Program-made: the position numbers and the translations under genes
Notes under the pieces: generated by a model
What the model was told of the DNA's origin: nothing
The model's input: only the letters and a program-made list of their open reading frames with translations
The model's database searches: none
In this document: positions 35,323 to 46,195 of the stretch, piece after piece
How positions within the stretch are numbered: position 1 is the first letter of the stretch
Layout: the number at the start of each line of letters is the position of its first letter
Assembly: GCA_965227875.1 (NCBI GenBank)
Contig: OZ245783.1
Span: forward strand, 2,046,001 to 2,110,000
From: G965227875 sp965227875
Lineage (GTDB): Bacteria > Pseudomonadota > Alphaproteobacteria > Rhizobiales > JAJFHC01
DNA: 64,000 nucleotides
Direction: 5' to 3'

Positions 35323-37200
35323 ATGAACGATCGAATGGCGGAAACGGGAGCACGGCCCAGGACGGTGCTCTCGGGCAGGGTCCTGCCGGACGTCAATCCG
35401 TGGCGGCTCGCGTCCGTCGCCGCGATCGTGGTCGGCGTGACCGCCGGCATCATCGTCCTCCTTGAGCTCGCCTTTGCTGGCCATGTCTTCAGTTTCAGTG
35501 CCGAACTCATCGCCACCATGGCGATCCTCGCCGCCAGCGGCGCGATCTATGCGTGGCTGAATGCCCGCCAGCGCATCGAGAACCTGCGCGAGGCCGAACG
35601 CGAACTTGCCAAGGCCCGCGACGAGGCGGAGGAGGCCAACCGCACGAAGTCCATGTTCCTGGCCACCATGAGCCACGAGATCCGCACGCCGATGAACGGC
35701 GTCCTCGGCATGCTGCGCCTGCTGACCGAGACCCGGCTCGACCAGGAACAGGATTCCTACGCCCGTGCGGCGCGTCATTCCGGCGAGGTCCTGCTGTCGC
35801 TCATCGACGAGATCCTCGACTTTTCCAAGATCGAGGCCGGCCGCCTCGACCTCAACATCGCGCCCTTCGATCTCTCGCAGCTGGCGGAGAACGTCGCCGA
35901 ACTGCTGGCGCCGCGGGCCCATGCCAAGGGCATTACCGTATCGTGTTATGTCGATCCCCGGCTTGCCGGCAGCTACAGCGGTGATGTGGCCCGCCTGCGC
36001 CAGATCCTGCTCAATCTCGCCGGCAATGCGGTGAAGTTCACCGACACCGGGGGCGTGACGCTCACCGTGCGCCCGGCGCCCGCCGACGTGACCGGCGATG
36101 CCGTCCGTTTCTCCATCGCCGATACCGGCATCGGCATGAACCCGGAGGATCTCGACGCCATTTTCGACGAGTTCCGCCAGGCGGACTCCCGCCGGTCGCG
36201 CCGCCATGGCGGAACCGGTCTCGGTCTGGCGATCACGCGCCGGCTCGTCGAACGCATGGAGGGCACCATCTCGGTGACCAGTTCGCCCGGCGAAGGGTCC
36301 CGCTTCGACGTCGACCTTGCGCTCGAGCCTGTCGGTGTGAAATCGCCGTCCGCGAACGGCATCCTGGCCGGCCTGTCCATCGACCTCGTCGGCCTCGACG
36401 AGATCACCCGCGACACCGCCATGTCCTACCTCGGGGACTTCGGGGCGACGGTCGCCTCGGCGCGCGATGCGGAGGAGGCGATCAAGGCGCTGCGTCTCGC
36501 GCCCGCCTGCCCGGACATCATGGTCGTCGACGCCGGTCTCGGCATCGAAGAGGCCCTGTCGGTGCCCAACCTCGTGCGCGAGTTCTGCGATGTCCCGCCG
36601 CCCAGGCTGGCGGTCCTGCTGGCGCCGGAGGACCGCAAGGCCCTGCCGCAGCTCAAGGACGCAGGCTATGACGGGTACCTGATCAAGCCCCTGCGCCGGA
36701 AATCCCTGGTCGAGCGCCTGGCCGCCATGGGTGCGGTCCACGGCGAGGATGCCGCCGATCTCATGACGTCGCCCGACTACGACCACGAGTTCGACGTGCC
36801 CCATGTCGAACCGCTCAACGTGCTCCTGGCCGAAGACAACAAGGTCAACGCCATGCTGTCGCGTTCGGTTCTCGAGAAGGCCGGCCATCGCGTCCAGGTC
36901 GCCGCCAATGGCGACGAGGCGGTGGAGACGCATTTCGCCGCGCCGCCGGAACGTCCCTTCGATGTCATTCTCATGGACGTGCACATGCCGGACGTGGACG
37001 GGCTGGAAGCCGCACGGCGCATCAGGTCGCGCGAAGCGGCGGGATGCCGCGTGCCGATCATCGCGCTGACGGCCAACGCCTTCGAGGAAGACCGTCAGGA
37101 GTGCCTTGCGAGCGGCATGGACGACTATCTCTCCAAGCCCTTCGAGCCCGAGGACATGGCGCGTGCGCTGTACAGGCACTGCATCGCGCGCCCGCTCTGA
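35323..37200 (+). CDS. Hybrid sensor histidine kinase with two receiver domains
   Basis: A 625-residue membrane hybrid kinase. Two membrane helices (about residues 30-52 and 59-78) lack a large periplasmic sensor. A coiled coil (80-108) leads to the H-box with H118 (MSHEIRTPMNGVLGM) and the ATPase domain (N235, ADTGIGM, GGTGLGLAI). The first receiver (about 350-465) is degenerate: it keeps D403 and K455 but lacks the acidic pair. The second (498-620) is complete, with E504/D505, D552 (ILMDVHMP), T583 and K605. No output or Hpt domain is present, so phosphate must pass to another protein. The signal is unknown. Confidence 0.9.
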   Translation: MNDRMAETGARPRTVLSGRVLPDVNPWRLASVAAIVVGVTAGIIVLLELAFAGHVFSFSAELIATMAILAASGAIYAWLNARQRIENLREAERELAKARDEAEEANRTKSMFLATMSHEIRTPMNGVLGMLRLLTETRLDQEQDSYARAARHSGEVLLSLIDEILDFSKIEAGRLDLNIAPFDLSQLAENVAELLAPRAHAKGITVSCYVDPRLAGSYSGDVARLRQILLNLAGNAVKFTDTGGVTLTVRPAPADVTGDAVRFSIADTGIGMNPEDLDAIFDEFRQADSRRSRRHGGTGLGLAITRRLVERMEGTISVTSSPGEGSRFDVDLALEPVGVKSPSANGILAGLSIDLVGLDEITRDTAMSYLGDFGATVASARDAEEAIKALRLAPACPDIMVVDAGLGIEEALSVPNLVREFCDVPPPRLAVLLAPEDRKALPQLKDAGYDGYLIKPLRRKSLVERLAAMGAVHGEDAADLMTSPDYDHEFDVPHVEPLNVLLAEDNKVNAMLSRSVLEKAGHRVQVAANGDEAVETHFAAPPERPFDVILMDVHMPDVDGLEAARRIRSREAAGCRVPIIALTANAFEEDRQECLASGMDDYLSKPFEPEDMARALYRHCIARPL

Positions 37201-37347
37201 CCGCGCCGTCGCCGGTTCGCGACCCGAAAAGCCGCGCCCGTCATCGAACTTTCACAAGCCTGCGCTTTATGACATTCTGTGAGGGTTGATCGGGCAGGCA
37301 ATTTCCCGCGTCATCCCCGTGAACCGGAATGACGCGAAAGGCATGCC

Positions 37348-38286
37348 ATGTACGCACCGGCAGTTGAGAACCGAGAAGGGTCCGGCCATTTGACGCCAAA
37401 ACCGACCGGAGCGCCGCCCGCACTGCGCGACGGCCCCATGCCGGATGCCGTCGGCGGAACAGGCGAGCCACTGGGACGCAAGGGGACGCTTGCGGTCCGG
37501 CTTGCCGATTCGCGCGAGGAAATCGCCGCCGCGCAACGGCTTCGCTACAAGGTGTTCTACGAGGAAATGGCGGCGCGGCCGGACGAGGCCATGCGGGTCG
37601 CGGCCCGCGATTTCGATGCGTTCGACGATATCTGCGACCATCTTCTTGTCATCGAGCAGAAGGGCGAATCGGTCGACGATGACGACCTTTCGGTGGCCGG
37701 CGGTATCGTTGTGGGCACCTACCGCCTGTTGCGGGACGAGGTCGCCCGCGCCCATGGCGGGTTCTACACCGCCGACGAGTTCGACATCGGCCCGCTCATG
37801 GCGGCCAAGGGCGACGAGCTTCGTTTTCTCGAACTGGGCCGGTCCTGCGTGCTGAAACCCTACCGCACGAAACCCACGGTGGAGCTCCTGTGGCAGGGCA
37901 TCTGGAACTACGTGCGCCTCCACAAGATGGATGTGATGTTCGGCTGCGCGAGCCTCGAGGGCACCGATCCCGACGAACTGGCCTTGCCGCTCAGCTTCCT
38001 CCACCATCACTGTCTGGCCCCCGAGGAGTGGCGGGTCAGGGCGTTGCCCGGGCGCGGTGTCGACATGGACCGGATCCCGCTGGACGACCTCGACCCCAAG
38101 GACGCGCTGCGTGCCCTGCCGCCGCTGATCAAGGGCTATCTCAGGCTCGGCGCGCATTTCGGGGAAGGTGCGGTGGTGGACCACCAGTTCAACACCACCG
38201 ATGTGCTCATCGTGCTTCCGGTTTCGGCCATCAACGAGCGCTACTTCAGCCATTTCGGCGCCCCGGACGAACGCCCCGGCGCCTGA
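37348..38286 (+). CDS. olsB: L-ornithine N-alpha-acyltransferase (OlsB family)
   Basis: OlsB acylates ornithine with a 3-hydroxy fatty acid from ACP, the first step to ornithine lipids, phosphorus-free membrane lipids. The 312-residue protein is a GNAT-like domain after a 45-residue proline-rich leader: EIAAAQRLRYKVFYEEM near residue 60, VAGGIVVGTYRLL, ELGRSCVLKPYRTKPTVELL and DVMFGCASLEGTDP. The ATG at 37348 has AAAGG eight bases upstream. The partner O-acyltransferase OlsA is not adjacent; the plsC-like gene near 55 kb is a possible but unproven candidate. A repeat array follows its stop. Confidence 0.85.
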   Translation: MYAPAVENREGSGHLTPKPTGAPPALRDGPMPDAVGGTGEPLGRKGTLAVRLADSREEIAAAQRLRYKVFYEEMAARPDEAMRVAARDFDAFDDICDHLLVIEQKGESVDDDDLSVAGGIVVGTYRLLRDEVARAHGGFYTADEFDIGPLMAAKGDELRFLELGRSCVLKPYRTKPTVELLWQGIWNYVRLHKMDVMFGCASLEGTDPDELALPLSFLHHHCLAPEEWRVRALPGRGVDMDRIPLDDLDPKDALRALPPLIKGYLRLGAHFGEGAVVDHQFNTTDVLIVLPVSAINERYFSHFGAPDERPGA

Positions 38287-38372
38287 CCCTCCCGCCTGGA
38301 CACGCCTGCACCCCGGCAACACTCGCACCCGCGCATCAAGTGCGACCCCGCATCACCTGCGACACCCCCCGC

Positions 38373-39256
38373 ATTCCTGACGAAAGTCAGGACCCACGAC
38401 GCAGGCCTCTGGACGCCCGCCTTCGCGGGCAATTCGGGACGGGTTTCGGTTGGTCCCCGCGGCGACGCCCCGGATCGCCGAAAGTGCCGCAGTGGCTGTC
38501 CCATGGAAGGGCCCGCCACACATGACAGCGCCACCAACCCCCGAATTCCTGACGAAAGTCAGGATCCACGGCGCAGGCCTCTGGATGCCCGCCTTCGCGG
38601 GCAATTCGGGACGGGTTTCGGTTGGTACCGGCGGCAAACGTGCGGCCTGCCGAAAGCGCCCCACGTGGCTGGCCCAAGGAAAGCCCCGCCTCGCACGGCG
38701 CGCCACCAACCTCCGCATTCCTGACGAAAGTCAGGATCCACGACGCAGGGCTGCTGGATGCCCGCCAACGCGGGCAATTCGGGAGGGCTTCGGTTGGCCC
38801 CCGCGGCGACGCCCCGGCTCGCCGAAAAAGCCCCATGTGACTGGCCCACGGCAAAGCTCGCCGCACATGGCCGCGCCACCGACTCGCGAATTCCTGACGA
38901 AAGTCAGGATCCACGGCGCAGGCCTCTGGATGCCCGCCTTCGCGGGCAATTCGGGAGGGTCTCGGTTGGCCCCCGCGGCGACGCCCCAGCTTGCCGAAAG
39001 CGCCCCAAGTGGCTGTCCCATGGAAGGGCCCGCCAAACATGACCGCGCCATCAACCTCCGCATTCCTGACGAAAGTCAGGATCCACGGCGCAGGCCTCTG
39101 GATGCCCGCCTTCGCGGGCAATTCGGGAGGGTCTCGGTTGGCCCCCGCGGCGGCGACGTCCCGGATCGCCGTAGGCATCCCACGTGCCTGGCCCAGGGAA
39201 CTGCCCACCACGCATGATCGCCCCACCGAACCCCGAAATCCTGACGAAAGTCAGGA
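38373..39256. repeat. 172-bp tandem array of A/B hairpin modules
   Basis: Six copies of the A hairpin TCCTGAC-GAAA-GTCAGGA lie at 38375, 38547, 38719, 38892, 39064 and 39239, spaced 172, 172, 173, 172 and 175 bp. Each of the first five is followed about 22 bases on by a B hairpin (mostly GCCCGC-CTTC-GCGGGC; one CAAC loop) and then by a conserved GC-rich spacer containing a GGTTGGCCCCCGCGGCGACG segment. The array fills the gap between convergent olsB and maeB. Short open frames within it repeat with the array and are not genes. Confidence 0.92.
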
Positions 39257-39281
39257 TCCAGGTGATCGTTCAGCGGGTCCG

Positions 39282-41561
<2,280 letters not shown>

Positions 41562-41736
41562 GCCGGTATTTTTGTTGCTTCAATGTTGGGAAAAGAGCAC
41601 GAACTGTAAAGGAACGGACCGGAAAACGAAATCTAAATAAACGCACCACAAGCGATTTTGAGACTTCCGGGACCGTCTTTACCGCATCGTGCAACAGGGT
41701 TCTCGTTGAAATTCGTGGGAAACGGGGCCGTTCGGG

Positions 41737-44520
41737 ATGAGACAGGCCGGGCCATCTGATACCGTCGCCACCATGACAGGTCAGGCGCAAGGGGCGGACT
41801 CCGGCAAGGCGGAGCATACGCCCGCTCAAACCACGTCGGCGATGACGCCGATGATGCAGCAGTATCACGAGATAAAGTCGGCGAATCCCGGCAGTCTTCT
41901 CTTCTATCGCATGGGCGACTTCTACGAGCTGTTCTTCGACGACGCCATCGAGGCCTCGCGCGCCCTCGGCATCACGCTGACCAAGCGCGGCAAGCATCTG
42001 GGCGAGGACATTCCCATGTGCGGCGTGCCGGTGCACGCCGCCGACGACTATCTCCAGCGCCTCATCCAGCAGGGCTTCCGGGTGGCCGTCTGCGAACAGG
42101 TCGAGGACCCGGCCGAAGCCAGGAAGCGCGGTGCGAAATCGGTGGTCCGTCGCGATATCGTGCGTCACGTGACGCCCGGCACGCTGACCGAGGACAGCCT
42201 GCTCGACACCCGCGCGAACAATTACCTGGCCTCGGTGGTGCGTGTGCGCTCCGACGAGCGTCCCTATGCCGTGGCCTGGGTCGACATCTCGACCGGCGAA
42301 CTGGCGGTCGCCCAGAGCGATGCGGGCGCCCTCGCGGCGGACCTTGCCCGCCTCATGCCCAGCGAACTGATCATGGCGGAGGCGCTGGCGGAGGACCGGG
42401 GCCTTGCGGAAACCTGGGCGGGCACCGGCGCCGCGCTCACCGCTCTCCCGGCCGGCCGGTTCGACAGCCAGACCGCCGAAAAGCGGCTGAAGGACCACTA
42501 CGGGGTTGCCGCACTTGAAGGCTTCGGTGAATTTTCCCGAGCGGAGATCTCCGCCTGCGGCGCCCTCATCGACTACGTGTCCATCACCCAGGTGGGCAAC
42601 ATGCCGGCCATCCGGCCGCCGGAACGCGAACGCCGCGGCGGGACCATGATCATCGATGCGGCCACCCGCGCCAATCTCGAGATCTCGCGCACCCTTGGCG
42701 GCGAACGCAAGGGCAGCCTGCTCGCCGCCATCGACCGGACGGTCACCGGGGCGGGCGCGCGCCGGCTCGCGGCCCGGCTGGCCGCACCGCTGACCGACGC
42801 CGCGGCCATTGCAGCGCGGCTCGACGCCGTGTCCTATCTCGTCGACAACTACCGGGTCCGGTCGGCCCTGCGCGAGACCCTGCGCAGCTGTCCCGACATC
42901 GGCCGCGCCCTGTCGCGCCTGACCGTCGGCCGAGGCGGCCCGCGCGACCTGGGCGCCATCCGCGATGCGCTCCGCGTGGCCCGGACCCTGCCGGAGGTCG
43001 CCGGCGACGCCGGTCTCGTCCCGGCGCCGGGCGAGGTGGCGGCGGCTTTCGAAACCCTGCAGGCGCTCGACGGCAGGCTGGAGGCACGGCTTGGCGAAAG
43101 CCTCGCCGACGATCTGCCGCTGCTGGCCCGCGACGGCGGTTTCGTGGCTCCGGGCTGTGATGCGGGCCTCGATGAGCAGCGCACCCTGCGGGACGAGAGC
43201 CGCAAGATCATCGCCGGTCTGCAGAGCGACTACGCCCAGGCGACGGACATCAAGAGCCTCAAGATCCGGCACAACAACGTGCTGGGATACTTCATCGAGG
43301 TCAACGCCCAGAACGGCGCCCTCCTCATGAAACCGCCGCACGACGCGACCTTCATCCACCGTCAGACCCTGGCCAGCGCGATGCGTTTCACCACGTCGGA
43401 ACTGGCCGGGCTCCAGTCGCGCATCTCGGAAGCCGCCGACCGGGCGCTTGCCATCGAACTGGACATCTTCGACCGGCTGCTGGCGGCGGTTTCGGACGAA
43501 GCCGACGCCCTCGCGGCCGTGGCGGAAGCGCTGGCCGCGCTCGATGTCCACGCCGCCCTCGCGGAGCTGGCGGAAAAGCAACGCTACGTGCGGCCGCAGG
43601 TCGACGGGTCGATCGCCTTCGACATCAAGGGCGGGCGGCACCCGGTCGTCGAGGCGGCCCTGTCGGCGGGCGGCGAGGGCAGCTTCATTCCCAACGACTG
43701 CAATCTCGGGGCCGGGTCCCGCGAGGCTGGCGCCATCTGGCTTCTGACGGGCCCGAACATGGCGGGCAAGTCCACCTTCCTGCGTCAGAACGCACTCATC
43801 GCGATCCTCGCCCAGATGGGGTCCTTCGTGCCGGCCGATGCCGCCAAGATCGGCGTGGTCGACCGTGTCTTCAGCCGGGTGGGCGCGGCCGACGACCTGG
43901 CGCGGGGGCGCTCCACCTTCATGGTCGAGATGGTCGAGACCGCCACCATCCTCAACCAGGCCGGCCCGCGTTCGCTGGTGATCCTCGACGAGATCGGCCG
44001 CGGCACCGCGACCTTCGACGGCCTGTCGATCGCCTGGGCCTGCGTCGAGCATCTCCACGAGGTCAATCGCTGCCGGTCGCTCTTCGCAACCCATTTCCAC
44101 GAACTCACCGCGCTGTCGGACACGCTCGACCGCCTGTCCAACGCGACCATGCGCGTCAAGGAATGGCAGAACGAGATCGTGTTCCTGCACGAGGTCGCCA
44201 AGGGGTCCGCGGACCGGTCCTACGGGATTCACGTCGCCCGGCTGGCGGGCCTGCCCGATCCGGTCATCTCGCGGGCCGGCGCGGTGCTCGATATCCTCGA
44301 ACGAAACGAACATGCCGGCGCCAAGGTCGACCTCGTGGAGGATCTTCCCCTCTTCTCGGCATCGCAGCCGACCTCGGGCGCACAGTCGACCCGGTCCGGC
44401 GATCCCGACCCGGTCGAGACGGAACTCGATGCGATCTTTCCCGACGACATGACGCCCCGCGAAGCGCTCGACGCGCTTTACAGGCTCAAGGCCCTGAAGG
44501 ACGGCGGCCCTAGGTCCTGA
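41737..44520 (+). CDS. mutS: DNA mismatch repair protein MutS
   Basis: MutS recognises mispaired bases and starts mismatch repair. The 927-residue protein has the mismatch-reading FxE loop in FYRMGDFYELFFDDA near residue 58, the connector and lever domains, and the ABC-type ATPase with Walker A LLTGPNMAGKSTFLRQNA, Walker B VILDEIGRGTATFDGLS and the switch histidine region LFATHFHELTAL. The start could be ATG 41737 or ATG 41773 (MTGQAQ); neither has a strong ribosome site. Its last 11 bases overlap the 3' end of the convergent argO gene. Confidence 0.96.
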   Translation: MRQAGPSDTVATMTGQAQGADSGKAEHTPAQTTSAMTPMMQQYHEIKSANPGSLLFYRMGDFYELFFDDAIEASRALGITLTKRGKHLGEDIPMCGVPVHAADDYLQRLIQQGFRVAVCEQVEDPAEARKRGAKSVVRRDIVRHVTPGTLTEDSLLDTRANNYLASVVRVRSDERPYAVAWVDISTGELAVAQSDAGALAADLARLMPSELIMAEALAEDRGLAETWAGTGAALTALPAGRFDSQTAEKRLKDHYGVAALEGFGEFSRAEISACGALIDYVSITQVGNMPAIRPPERERRGGTMIIDAATRANLEISRTLGGERKGSLLAAIDRTVTGAGARRLAARLAAPLTDAAAIAARLDAVSYLVDNYRVRSALRETLRSCPDIGRALSRLTVGRGGPRDLGAIRDALRVARTLPEVAGDAGLVPAPGEVAAAFETLQALDGRLEARLGESLADDLPLLARDGGFVAPGCDAGLDEQRTLRDESRKIIAGLQSDYAQATDIKSLKIRHNNVLGYFIEVNAQNGALLMKPPHDATFIHRQTLASAMRFTTSELAGLQSRISEAADRALAIELDIFDRLLAAVSDEADALAAVAEALAALDVHAALAELAEKQRYVRPQVDGSIAFDIKGGRHPVVEAALSAGGEGSFIPNDCNLGAGSREAGAIWLLTGPNMAGKSTFLRQNALIAILAQMGSFVPADAAKIGVVDRVFSRVGAADDLARGRSTFMVEMVETATILNQAGPRSLVILDEIGRGTATFDGLSIAWACVEHLHEVNRCRSLFATHFHELTALSDTLDRLSNATMRVKEWQNEIVFLHEVAKGSADRSYGIHVARLAGLPDPVISRAGAVLDILERNEHAGAKVDLVEDLPLFSASQPTSGAQSTRSGDPDPVETELDAIFPDDMTPREALDALYRLKALKDGGPRS

Positions 44521-45133
44521 ACAGCTCGTTCCAGATCAGTCCGCCGGCGATCGACCACATGACGATCCAGACGAAGGCGTCGAGCCCGCGCTGGGCCCGC
44601 GGAGTGGCCAGCAGCGGGGCAAGCAGGCGCGCACCGTAGCCCAGGGCGAAGAACCAGACGAAGGAGGCCGTCGTCGCACCGGCAGCGAAGCCGGTCCGGT
44701 CGTCCGGCGGATATTGCGCGCCGATGCCGCCGAGGATCACCACCGTGTCGAGATAGACGTGGGGGTTGAGCAGCGAAAACGCGGCGACCGCCGCAAGCGC
44801 CCGGCGCAGGCTGCCATCAGCGGTCCCGCCGAGTTCGAGCGCCGCGACGTCGCGTTTGAGAGCGGATTTCAGGGCGAGTGCGCCGTAGACCAGGAGAAAG
44901 ATCGCGCCGCCCCACGCCGCAAGCTGCGTGAGCAGCGGGCTCTTTGCGATCATCGTCCCCGCGCCCGCCACGCCGGCGACGATCAGCAAGGCGTCGATCG
45001 CCGCGCAGGCGAGCGCGACGGGAAAGACGTGCTGGCGGCGCAACCCCTGTCGCAGGACGTAGAGGTTTTGCGCGCCGATCGCCAGGATGAGCCCGGCGCC
45101 CAGCACGAAGCCCTGCGAAAACGCCTCAGGCAC
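44510..45133 (-). CDS. LysE/ArgO-family amino-acid exporter
   Basis: A 207-residue inner-membrane exporter of the LysE/ArgO type, which exports arginine, lysine or toxic analogues. The family signature GAGLILAIGAQNLYVLRQGL is at the N-terminus, followed by about five more hydrophobic segments and LLNPHVYLDTVVILGGIGAQ, also diagnostic. The start is GTG at 45133, chosen because the first helix begins six residues later; the frame is open further upstream but reads through the neighbouring gene's sequence. It overlaps the mutS 3' end by 11 bp tail to tail. Confidence 0.88.
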   Translation of the reverse strand: MPEAFSQGFVLGAGLILAIGAQNLYVLRQGLRRQHVFPVALACAAIDALLIVAGVAGAGTMIAKSPLLTQLAAWGGAIFLLVYGALALKSALKRDVAALELGGTADGSLRRALAAVAAFSLLNPHVYLDTVVILGGIGAQYPPDDRTGFAAGATTASFVWFFALGYGARLLAPLLATPRAQRGLDAFVWIVMWSIAGGLIWNELFRT

Positions 45134-45162
45134 GGGCCGCGGGCCGGAATGGTTCGCCGCGC

Positions 45163-45990
45163 CTACTGGAAGGCATGAAGCCGGGTCCTGAAGGCGATGC
45201 CGATGCCCGCGCCCGGATACCAGTGGGCGTCCGGCTGTTCGCGGAAGAACACGAAGTTTCGTCCGGTATCTCGTGCAAACCGCGGAAGTTTGTCTGTCAC
45301 GTGACTGTTGTCGCCCAGGATGACGGCGTGTTCGGAGAGTTTTCCGTCGACGGTGAGATACTCGTCGTACTCGTAGTCGGCGCTGTGGTCGCTGTCGTTG
45401 ATGAACAGGTCGATCTCGCCGTCGAACGCCTTGAGGGATTCGATGGAATCGCCGTAGATGATCTCGCCCTCGGCCGAATAGGGCTCCGTGAGAAGGGCAC
45501 CGGCTTCCGTGCGGATTTCCGTGCCGTAGTACCGTCCGGGGGCGCCGTCGCGCCGGTTCCGCATGAGCGCCGAGCAAAGGACACAACTGCCGACGCCCAT
45601 GTCGACGCCGGTTTCGATGACGACCCGCGGCTTGAGCAGCCTCGTCAGCGCATACCAGCCCAGTCGCCGTCCGAAAGCAAAGCGGATGTCGCGGCCGTAT
45701 CCCGCTTCCCGGTTGTACTTCTCGAGATGCGCAACAAGTTCGCGGTCGTTGTCGAGTTCGGCGAACACGGCCTCGATCGCATCGATCGTTTCGCCGGTCA
45801 TGGCGCTGATGAGGGAGGCAAGGTGAAACCGGTTCAGTTCCGTGAGCTCGTAGTAGAAATTCGAGTCCTCGGTCTCAAGCGGCACCCAGGCCTCGATCTG
45901 GTCGAGTTTGGGCTGGTAGTACCGCATGGCGAAGCGCCGCCGCTTCCGCAGCTTCTTCCGGCGTTTGAGCATCGAGGTCAGTCCGGTCAT
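45163..45990 (-). CDS. Class I SAM-dependent methyltransferase-like protein
   Basis: A 275-residue protein with a class I methyltransferase core. Motif I is VVIETGVDMGVGSCVLCSAL near residue 120; LFINDSDHSADYEYDEY resembles the motif after strand 4, and AVILGDNSH follows. The first 25 residues are strongly basic (RRKKLRKRRR), perhaps for binding nucleic acid or membrane. The target is unknown; similar proteins are often found with surface-sugar or cephalosporin-hydroxylase-like families. It lies 29 bp before the argO start on the same strand. Confidence 0.75.
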   Translation of the reverse strand: MTGLTSMLKRRKKLRKRRRFAMRYYQPKLDQIEAWVPLETEDSNFYYELTELNRFHLASLISAMTGETIDAIEAVFAELDNDRELVAHLEKYNREAGYGRDIRFAFGRRLGWYALTRLLKPRVVIETGVDMGVGSCVLCSALMRNRRDGAPGRYYGTEIRTEAGALLTEPYSAEGEIIYGDSIESLKAFDGEIDLFINDSDHSADYEYDEYLTVDGKLSEHAVILGDNSHVTDKLPRFARDTGRNFVFFREQPDAHWYPGAGIGIAFRTRLHAFQ

Positions 45991-46195
45991 CGGGTGCCTT
46001 TCGCAAGGTTTCTGTCCGTTGCCGCTTCATAGGGCATTTATGCGCTCACGGAAACCGTCGCGGACCCGAGCGGTCCGGGTGCGTCATGGCGGGAGGCGAC
46101 AGGCACGGCGAACCGCGTTAGAAAGAGCGCGACGGGGGCCCTGCCATAAGGCGGGCCGCCCGCCGACAATTCTGGAAACGGCCGGCGGAGCATCC

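Noticed and set aside
38380..39230. Short open frames on both strands that encode repeated Pro/Ala/Gly-rich peptides such as MPAFAGNSG and PAKAGIQRP.
   Set aside because: They repeat with the 172-bp array, lack ribosome sites and arise from hairpin repeats; not genes.
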